Origin: Mucilaginibacter gossypii
GTDB lineage: Bacteria; Bacteroidota; Bacteroidia; Sphingobacteriales; Sphingobacteriaceae
Reading direction: 5' to 3'
Assembly: GCF_900100945.1 (NCBI RefSeq)
Contig: NZ_FNCG01000018.1
Coordinates: 83,618-147,617, forward strand
DNA: 64,000 nt
The notes beneath the pieces are model-generated. The model was not told the DNA's origin. It saw nothing but the letters and a program-made list of their open reading frames with translations, and searched no databases. Made by a program: the position numbers and the translations under genes. Below are positions 59,029 to 64,000 of this stretch, in pieces; within the stretch, counting starts at the first letter, position 1, and every line of letters begins with the position of its first letter.

Positions 59029-61491
59029 CTACTCGTAAAAGTACACTCTTTTTACCCTTTGCGAAATATTGGTTAATATTTCATAAGGGATGGTACCTAT
59101 CTGCTTTGCCAGTTCTTCAATGCGCTGATGCTCATCAAAGATGATCACCTCATCGCCTTCATGCACATCAAGGCCGCTCACATCCAGCATGCACATATCC
59201 ATAGTGATGTTGCCCACGGTAGGCACAAGTGTGCCTTTCACCAGCATTTTACCCACGCCTTTGCCAAAGGCACGCAGGTAACCATCGGCATAGCCAATAC
59301 GAACAGTAGCTATTTTCCCGTCTTTAACAAGGCTCCCGCTTCGCCCGTAGCTGATTGTGTCTCCTTTTCCAATCTTTTTAACCTGGGCAACGCTGGTTTT
59401 TAAACTGGCTATAGGCTGCAAGCCCACATCAGCCCCTGATACCGACGAATCGATTCCATACAATCCTATCCCCAATCTAACCATATCATAGTGTGCCGAA
59501 GGCCAGCGGATAATGCCGGCTGTATTGCAGATGTGCTTGATCACCTTATAACCCAGTGTGCGCTCTATTTCTTTAAAAGCCTTTTCAAAGCGCCTTATCT
59601 GCTTTTTAGTAAACTCGTCGTGTTCCGGACTTTCGCTTGCTACCAGGTGCGAAAATACCGATTGCACCCGCACGTAACGGTTGACCTCCAGCATATCGCA
59701 CAGGGTTTCTATCTCGTAATTTTCAAAACCCAGGCGATGCATACCGGTGTCAATTTTAAGGTGTACCGGGTAACCGGCAATGCCTTGTGCCGAAGCATAG
59801 CTCACAAAATCATCTAATAAACCAAAACTGTAAATTACCGGCTCAAGCTTATATTCGGTGAGCTTATCAAATGCCGAAGCTTCGGGGTTAAGCACTTTGA
59901 TGGGCAGGTTAATCCCCGCCTGCCGTAAAGCTACCCCCTCATCAATATAGGCAACCGCCAAATAATCAACCTTATTATATTGCAGCATATTGGCAACCTC
60001 AAAAGTGCCGCTGCCATAGCTAAAAGCCTTTACCATAGCCATCACTTTTACGCCCGGCTTAAGCTTTGATTTATAAAAGTTAAGGTTGTTTAGTAAGGAG
60101 TTCAGGTTGATCTCCATTACGGTTTCATGCGCTTTTTGGGCCAACGCGCGGCTCACCTGCTCAAACTCAAAACTGCGCGAACCTTTGATCAGGATGGTTT
60201 CATCTTTAAAATTGAGCACTTTTAACTGTTGCAGCAGAGTGGCTGTATCAGCATAAAAATATTGTTGGGCTATGTCAAAATATTGCTGGTGGCCGAGCAG
60301 CGCCTCCCCTACGCCAACAAATTTATCAATCTTTTTGGCCCGGATCAATTCGGCCACCTGTTTGTACAGCACATCTTGCTGCAGGCCCGATTGATAAATA
60401 TCTGATAGGATCAGCGTCTTTTTTTGATGCTGATTTTGCTGCGACAAAAAGTTAAGCGCTATCTCCAGCGATTGCAGATCCGAATTGTATGAATCATCAA
60501 TAACGGAACAGTTGTTTAAGCCGTTTTTTAACTCCAACCGCATACTTACCGGCGCGAGGCGCTCTATGCGCTTATCCGCCTCCACAGCACTGTAGCCTAA
60601 AGCCAGCATAGTAGCCCAACAGGTAATGGCATTTTCTACCGAGGCCTGGTCGGTAAAAGGAACAAGACACTCAATCTCTTTACCTTGGTACCGTGCACGG
60701 AAATAATAATTTTTAGAGATCACCGTCTCGCTGAAAACATACAGATCAGCTTCACGGAACTTACGACTCCAGGTAAAGGTTTCTTTAGCCGCGATATCTT
60801 TTTCATAACCGATTAGCTGATCGTAATTATGGATCAACAGTCCGCTGTTTTTAAATAGCCCAAGTTTTTCCAGGAGCTTTTGTTTGGGCGATTCAAAACC
60901 CTCGTCGTGCGCAGGGCCTATATGCGTGAGTACCCCTATTTCGGGCTTGATGATAGCTTCCAGCTTATTCATCTCATTTATGGTAGAGATGCCCGCTTCA
61001 AAAATCCCCAGTTCGTTCCGGTCGTTGATTTGCCATACGGATAGCGGCACCCCAATTTGCGAATTATAACTTTTAGGGTTACGTACAATATTTTTATCAG
61101 CCGAAAGCAGCTGGTAAAGCCATTCCTTAACAATAGTTTTGCCGTTACTGCCCGTAATACCAATTACCTCCAGCTTAAAACGGCTGCGGTGATAGGCTGC
61201 CAGCATTTGCAGGGCAGCCAGCGGATCTGGCACAATCAAAAAGTTTGCGCCAGGCAGGTTAAACTCCGGTCCATGTTCTACCACAAAATTGCGCACACCG
61301 CCTGCATAAGCTTCGGCAACAAACTCATGGCCATTGCGTCTGCCGCTCAGGGCAAAAAACAAGCCTTCGGCAGGGTTGTTGATCCTGCGGCTATCGGTAA
61401 AAAGCGCACTGATCGTATATTCTTCAACGATGTTTCCATCTGCCTTGATGATCTTTTTTATAGCGCTTATGGTGTACGTGTTAGTTGGCAT
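59029..61491 (-). CDS. murF-alr: Bifunctional UDP-N-acetylmuramoyl-tripeptide:D-Ala-D-Ala ligase / alanine racemase
   Basis: An 820-residue fusion. Residues 1 to about 455 are MurF: nucleotide loop GITGSNGKT, HIGPAHDEGF and KGSRSFEFEQ. Residues about 456-820 are PLP alanine racemase: the catalytic Lys in VMAMVKAFSYGSG (near 487), IDTGMHRLGF, CNTAGIIRW, and the second-base tyrosine region SYGRSGS followed by RIGYADGYLRAFG. Together it makes D-Ala and attaches D-Ala-D-Ala to the muropeptide precursor. The fusion is known in this phylum. Confidence 0.95.
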   Translation of the reverse strand: MPTNTYTISAIKKIIKADGNIVEEYTISALFTDSRRINNPAEGLFFALSGRRNGHEFVAEAYAGGVRNFVVEHGPEFNLPGANFLIVPDPLAALQMLAAYHRSRFKLEVIGITGSNGKTIVKEWLYQLLSADKNIVRNPKSYNSQIGVPLSVWQINDRNELGIFEAGISTINEMNKLEAIIKPEIGVLTHIGPAHDEGFESPKQKLLEKLGLFKNSGLLIHNYDQLIGYEKDIAAKETFTWSRKFREADLYVFSETVISKNYYFRARYQGKEIECLVPFTDQASVENAITCWATMLALGYSAVEADKRIERLAPVSMRLELKNGLNNCSVIDDSYNSDLQSLEIALNFLSQQNQHQKKTLILSDIYQSGLQQDVLYKQVAELIRAKKIDKFVGVGEALLGHQQYFDIAQQYFYADTATLLQQLKVLNFKDETILIKGSRSFEFEQVSRALAQKAHETVMEINLNSLLNNLNFYKSKLKPGVKVMAMVKAFSYGSGTFEVANMLQYNKVDYLAVAYIDEGVALRQAGINLPIKVLNPEASAFDKLTEYKLEPVIYSFGLLDDFVSYASAQGIAGYPVHLKIDTGMHRLGFENYEIETLCDMLEVNRYVRVQSVFSHLVASESPEHDEFTKKQIRRFEKAFKEIERTLGYKVIKHICNTAGIIRWPSAHYDMVRLGIGLYGIDSSVSGADVGLQPIASLKTSVAQVKKIGKGDTISYGRSGSLVKDGKIATVRIGYADGYLRAFGKGVGKMLVKGTLVPTVGNITMDMCMLDVSGLDVHEGDEVIIFDEHQRIEELAKQIGTIPYEILTNISQRVKRVYFYE

Positions 61492-61551
61492 GCTGCTAAT
61501 TTGGAGATATTAAAACAAATAGAATAATTTTTAACGAATTTTGGTTTTTAA

Positions 61552-62034
61552 ATGGATCAGACCAAATCAATTAAAATTACTGACGAGAAAGTTGCCCTTG
61601 CAAAAGCCGAACACTTTTGTGCCTACCAGGAGCGCGCCCAGCAGGAAGTACGCGACAAACTTTACGAGTGGGGACTATGGCCTGATGCTGTTGAACGCAT
61701 TATAAGCCAATTGATAGAGGGCAATTTCCTTAACGAGGAACGCTTTGCACGGATCTATGCTAAAAGTAAATTTAACCAAAAAGTGTGGGGACGTATTAAA
61801 ATTAAACAAGGGCTTAAACTTAAACGAGTGCCCGATATATTGATCAAAAAAGCTCTCCTTACTATTGACCCTGACGATTATTTAACTGCTTTGACCCACT
61901 TATTACAAAAAAAAGAAGCTACCCTAAACGAGAAGAACCAACTGAAGCGCCGGTACAAGCTGCAGCAGTACGCCATGGGCCGCGGATTTGAAGCTGAGCT
62001 GATATCAGATATTTTGAAAAACAGCGAGTTATAA
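61552..62034 (+). CDS. recX: RecX family regulatory protein
   Basis: A 160-residue, all-helical RecX. The repeats LAKAEHFCAYQERAQQEVRD, the GNFLNEERFARIYAKSKF core and KVWGRIKIKQGLKLKRV are family hallmarks. RecX tunes RecA filaments by capping or depolymerising them. It is not next to recA here. Diverges from murF-alr. Confidence 0.9.
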   Translation: MDQTKSIKITDEKVALAKAEHFCAYQERAQQEVRDKLYEWGLWPDAVERIISQLIEGNFLNEERFARIYAKSKFNQKVWGRIKIKQGLKLKRVPDILIKKALLTIDPDDYLTALTHLLQKKEATLNEKNQLKRRYKLQQYAMGRGFEAELISDILKNSEL

Positions 62035-62157
62035 ACTATTTTCAAAAAAATTAAATTTTTCCTTGCAGAGTATGCATTTCTACCTATATTTGCACTCCCG
62101 CAAACGAGATAGGCAGCCGGTTAACGAAAGCCGGATCAAAGCGAGGAAAATACCAAT

Positions 62158-62230
<73 letters not shown>

Positions 62231-62283
62231 CAAAGCCCTTCCTGATAAAAAGAAGGGTTTTATTTTTAAAAGGTTAGACACCT

Positions 62284-62368
62284 GCTCAGATGGTGGAACT
62301 GGTAGACACGCAGGACTTAAAATCCTGTTCCCGTAAACGGAGTGCGGGTTCGATTCCCGCTCTGAGTA
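62284..62368 (+). tRNA. tRNA-Leu (TAA)
   Basis: An 85-base class II tRNA: acceptor GCTCAGA/TCTGAGT (one G-U pair), anticodon stem CAGGA/TCCTG with loop CTTAAAA (anticodon TAA), a long variable arm CCCGTAAACGGAG, T-arm GTTCGATTC, discriminator A as usual for leucine. Read with tRNA-Gly as one transcript. Confidence 0.96.
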
Positions 62369-62393
62369 CAAAAGCAGCGTAAAATCGCTTCAA

Positions 62394-62427
62394 AAGCCCT
62401 TAAATCAATGATTTAGGGGCTTTTTTG
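62394..62427 (+). terminator. Terminator after the tRNA pair
   Basis: AAGCCCTTAAATC/GATTTAGGGGCTT, 13 bp with one G-U pair, followed by six T. Confidence 0.88.
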
Positions 62428-62483
62428 TTTTAAAACCCACTCAAAATTCGCAAATAAAGGATCAGGGATCAGACCGAAAAGTT

Positions 62484-62502
62484 GGGGGGGGGGGGGGGGG
62501 GG
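62484..62502. repeat. Homopolymer run of 19 G
   Basis: Lies inside the left terminal repeat of the IS, where the right end has TGGGGG. It is either slippage expansion in the IS end or an assembly artefact. Confidence 0.95.
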
Positions 62503-62508
62503 TAAAAG

Positions 62509-63479
62509 TCATGCATAGATTTTAGCGAGTCTGAATAGAAAAAAGGAAGTGTCTCTGACTCCTCTTAAAGTTGCCCTGAAAGCTTTCACCTTCGCATTGA
62601 AAGATTCTGCAGATGCGTTTGTACTTCTGTTGTCGAAGAAGTTTAAGATAGATTCATAATGTTGATGAACAGATCTGGCTACAGTTTTAAAAGCGTCAAT
62701 ATTTGCCGTTTCCACATCATTATACCAGATAGCCAGTTTTTTAAAGGCTATCACTTTGGTTTTACAGGTTGTAAATATCTTACCTAAACCGATGGCAAGA
62801 TCATAAGCTTTAAGTAATTCCGGATATCTGGTAAAAAGCAGATCAGCCCGCTCTTTTTGAGATAGTGTCCATTTTGACCGGTGTTTGAACAATAAGTAGC
62901 GGCTTCGGGCCAGTAATTGTTTTAAAGTATCGCCATTACTAAATACTTCGGGCTGATAGGGTTGTTTGTTTTTCCGGGCCTGTTCAATCAGCTCACTTTC
63001 CGCATCAAGAGCTTCCCAGCGATACTTTATTCTTGCTTCCTGTACAGCATCATAAGCCAGCTTTTGTACATGGAACCTATCTACCACACGCACAGCATAA
63101 TTAAAACACCTGCGGATAGCTTTGATCATATTAGCCGCCATGTCCATCGTTACTTCCTTGACCTTAAGGGTATTTTCTCCAGCGCAGCTATGATCTGTTC
63201 AGACTGTGTGCCTTTGATCATCGCCACTATAGCTTTTTTGTTCCCTTTGGCCTGTTTGTTAGTCACGATGGTATAGAGCTCCCCGTTGCTTAACGCGGTT
63301 TCATCTATACTCAGATAAGGGCCTATGTTATCTGCAAACAGCATCCAGTCCTCTGCATGCTCTTTTTGATCCCAGCTGTGGAAATCACTTAGGTGGTCTT
63401 TGTATTGCTGCCCGAGCTGCTTGCCGTCTACCTGGTATAACCGGCCTAATAAATGGCTGCTGATCGGGTGATTATCCAA
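62509..63479 (-). pseudogene. ISAon1-type DDE transposase, frameshifted
   Basis: The first frame (63479-63150; TTG start) contains the initial catalytic Asp in LSIDETALSNGELY and ends LEKIPLRSRK at a stop. The second frame (to 62509) resumes with VKEVTMDMAANMIK, VDRFHVQKL and the late RSTNASAESFNAKVKAF. Near 63160 one A is missing: CCC TTA AGG TCA instead of an expected TTA AAG GTC, after which the frames would join. Together they would make about 320 residues. All recognisable catalytic blocks remain but in two frames, so it is probably inactive, unless a +/-1 slip is used. Confidence 0.8.
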
Positions 63480-63828
63480 ATATTCCTTTTAAAAAAATGC
63501 CGAATTCCGTTGTCATTCGCGCCCCTTTTCTTACCAAATCCAAATCTCTTGTGATGATCTCCCCACTCGCCTTTACTTCCCATCTGCGCCTTTTAATGCA
63601 AAGAGCTACTTTGTGGCCCCGGATAGGAAAATCCTGGATAGCTGTCTCCGGTAAGAATCCTTTCGACTCAAGTTGTTGCTTGTCATAACCTGCTGGCGGA
63701 AGATTCTTTTCCTCAAGGTAAATGTCCAATTGGCCGTTCTCAGAGGAAAGGACATCAGTAAGTTCAAAGTATTCCAAAAGCCCTTCGGGCAAGATAAGAC
63801 GGACAAGGGTTTCGTATGCAGCTGACAC
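63472..63828 (-). CDS. ISAon1-type transposase N-terminal region protein
   Basis: A 118-residue protein starting with GTG at 63828. YETLVRLILPEGLLEYFELTDV and LPPAGYDKQQLESKGFLPE followed by DFPIRGHKVALCIKRRRW identify it as the separate N-terminal ORF (DNA-binding part) of ISAon1-type elements. Its stop overlaps the TTG start of the second ORF by 8 bases, as is usual for these two-ORF elements. Confidence 0.85.
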   Translation of the reverse strand: MSAAYETLVRLILPEGLLEYFELTDVLSSENGQLDIYLEEKNLPPAGYDKQQLESKGFLPETAIQDFPIRGHKVALCIKRRRWEVKASGEIITRDLDLVRKGARMTTEFGIFLKGIFG

Positions 63829-63898
63829 GTGTGGACGTTTTTATTTCTGCCTGCAAAGCAACCATTTTTTTTATTCCCCCACAATTTTTCTGCTTGAT

Positions 63899-64000
63899 CT
63901 GAAATGAATCATACGTAAATCCAGGGGCGTAAAACCAGTCGCCAACCGGCGCTTCTGCTATCCACGGCTGGTCGGTTTTTATATCTGGGGGAATCCCGAA
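63899..64000 (-). pseudogene. Probable alpha-L-fucosidase (GH29) fragment truncated by the IS
   Basis: The minus-strand frame from the window edge reads GIPPDIKTDQPWIAEAPVGD then WFYAPGFTYDS, which resembles the end of the catalytic domain of GH29 fucosidases (PW..., GDWFY, Y-aromatic spacing). At the IS boundary it continues out of family into IS sequence and stops at 63764. The rest of the gene is not found on the other side of the IS. The N-terminal part lies beyond the window. Confidence 0.5.

Larger units (their letters stand above)
62467..63898. mobile_element. ISAon1-type insertion sequence (degenerate)
   Basis: About 1.4 kb bounded by imperfect terminal inverted repeats. The left end (GATCAGACCGAAAAGTTGGG from 62467) matches the inverse of the right end (GATCAAGCAGAAAAATTGTG, from 63898 inward), with GATCA, GAAAA and TTG-G-rich blocks shared. 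It carries an N-terminal-region ORF and a frameshifted DDE transposase on the minus strand. No target duplication is clear: flanks differ and one side is a truncated gene. Confidence 0.75.

Noticed and set aside
59029..61491. MurF-alanine racemase fusion as a novel fusion
   Set aside because: This fusion is well known in Bacteroidota.
62484..62502. G run as a phase-variation switch of a gene
   Set aside because: It lies outside any credible reading frame and only touches the IS end.

Overview
The window looks like chromosome of a Bacteroidota member of the Sphingobacteriaceae (a Mucilaginibacter- or Pedobacter-like organism). The signs are a type III glutamine synthetase, a MurF-alanine racemase fusion, an Oar-like TonB-dependent receptor, Bacteroidota-type TonB, DUF4468 and BBP2 porin proteins, -7 promoter boxes of the form TAnnTTTG, few Shine-Dalgarno sequences and moderate GC with AT-rich intergenic DNA. 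Genus is inferred, not proven.

Layout. 1-9.2 kb: the 5' part of a TonB gene, a small secreted protein, then a nitrogen-assimilation block (amtB, DUF4468 protein, BBP2 porin, second amtB, glnN). 9.3-20.5 kb: ClC channel, purM, a di-iron hydroxylase, a large TonB-dependent receptor, lpdA and a metallo-beta-lactamase-fold hydrolase. 20.8-29.2 kb: a repeat-rich SPFH protein, small envelope proteins, Bcr/CflA efflux, an Omp85-type barrel, a glycine-zipper protein, and an alpha/beta hydrolase with a GntP-type permease. 29.5-35.2 kb: two stand-alone receiver proteins with two paralogous zinc-ribbon proteins between them, a GbsR/MarR regulator with a membrane protein, an O-methyltransferase, an EEP-fold enzyme and PhnN. 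35.3-42.8 kb: an LpoB-type lipoprotein operon, an NTF2-like protein, a glutamate-synthase-like oxidoreductase, YceI and Sua5. 43-47 kb: a rearranged trp operon (leader peptide, trpD, a trpF-trpB fusion, trpA). 47-62 kb: Kir channel, SDR, glycosyltransferase, RecR, sodium symporter, LOG protein, thioredoxin-like protein, twin MFS transporters around an exonuclease, DUF502, murF-alr and recX. 62.1-64 kb: tRNA-Gly, tRNA-Leu and an ISAon1-type insertion sequence that truncates a probable GH29 alpha-L-fucosidase gene.

Two things stand out. First, the trp operon carries a complete ribosome-mediated attenuator: a 13-residue leader peptide with three consecutive Trp codons, a terminator, and an antiterminator segment that pairs with the terminator's 5' arm. 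Second, many intergenic regions hold the same kind of structure made from different sequences: clusters of degenerate 7- or 8-bp tandem units, mostly present as two inverted arms. The units include CTATGGA/CCATAGT, ACTTCCGG, GTCATTNN, TGAATTAT, GACTTTA, CACGAATT and GGTTAGA. One cluster supplies the C-terminal codons of a transporter and the whole leader of the next gene; another sits inside the trp operon. This architecture is the best candidate here for an undescribed element class.
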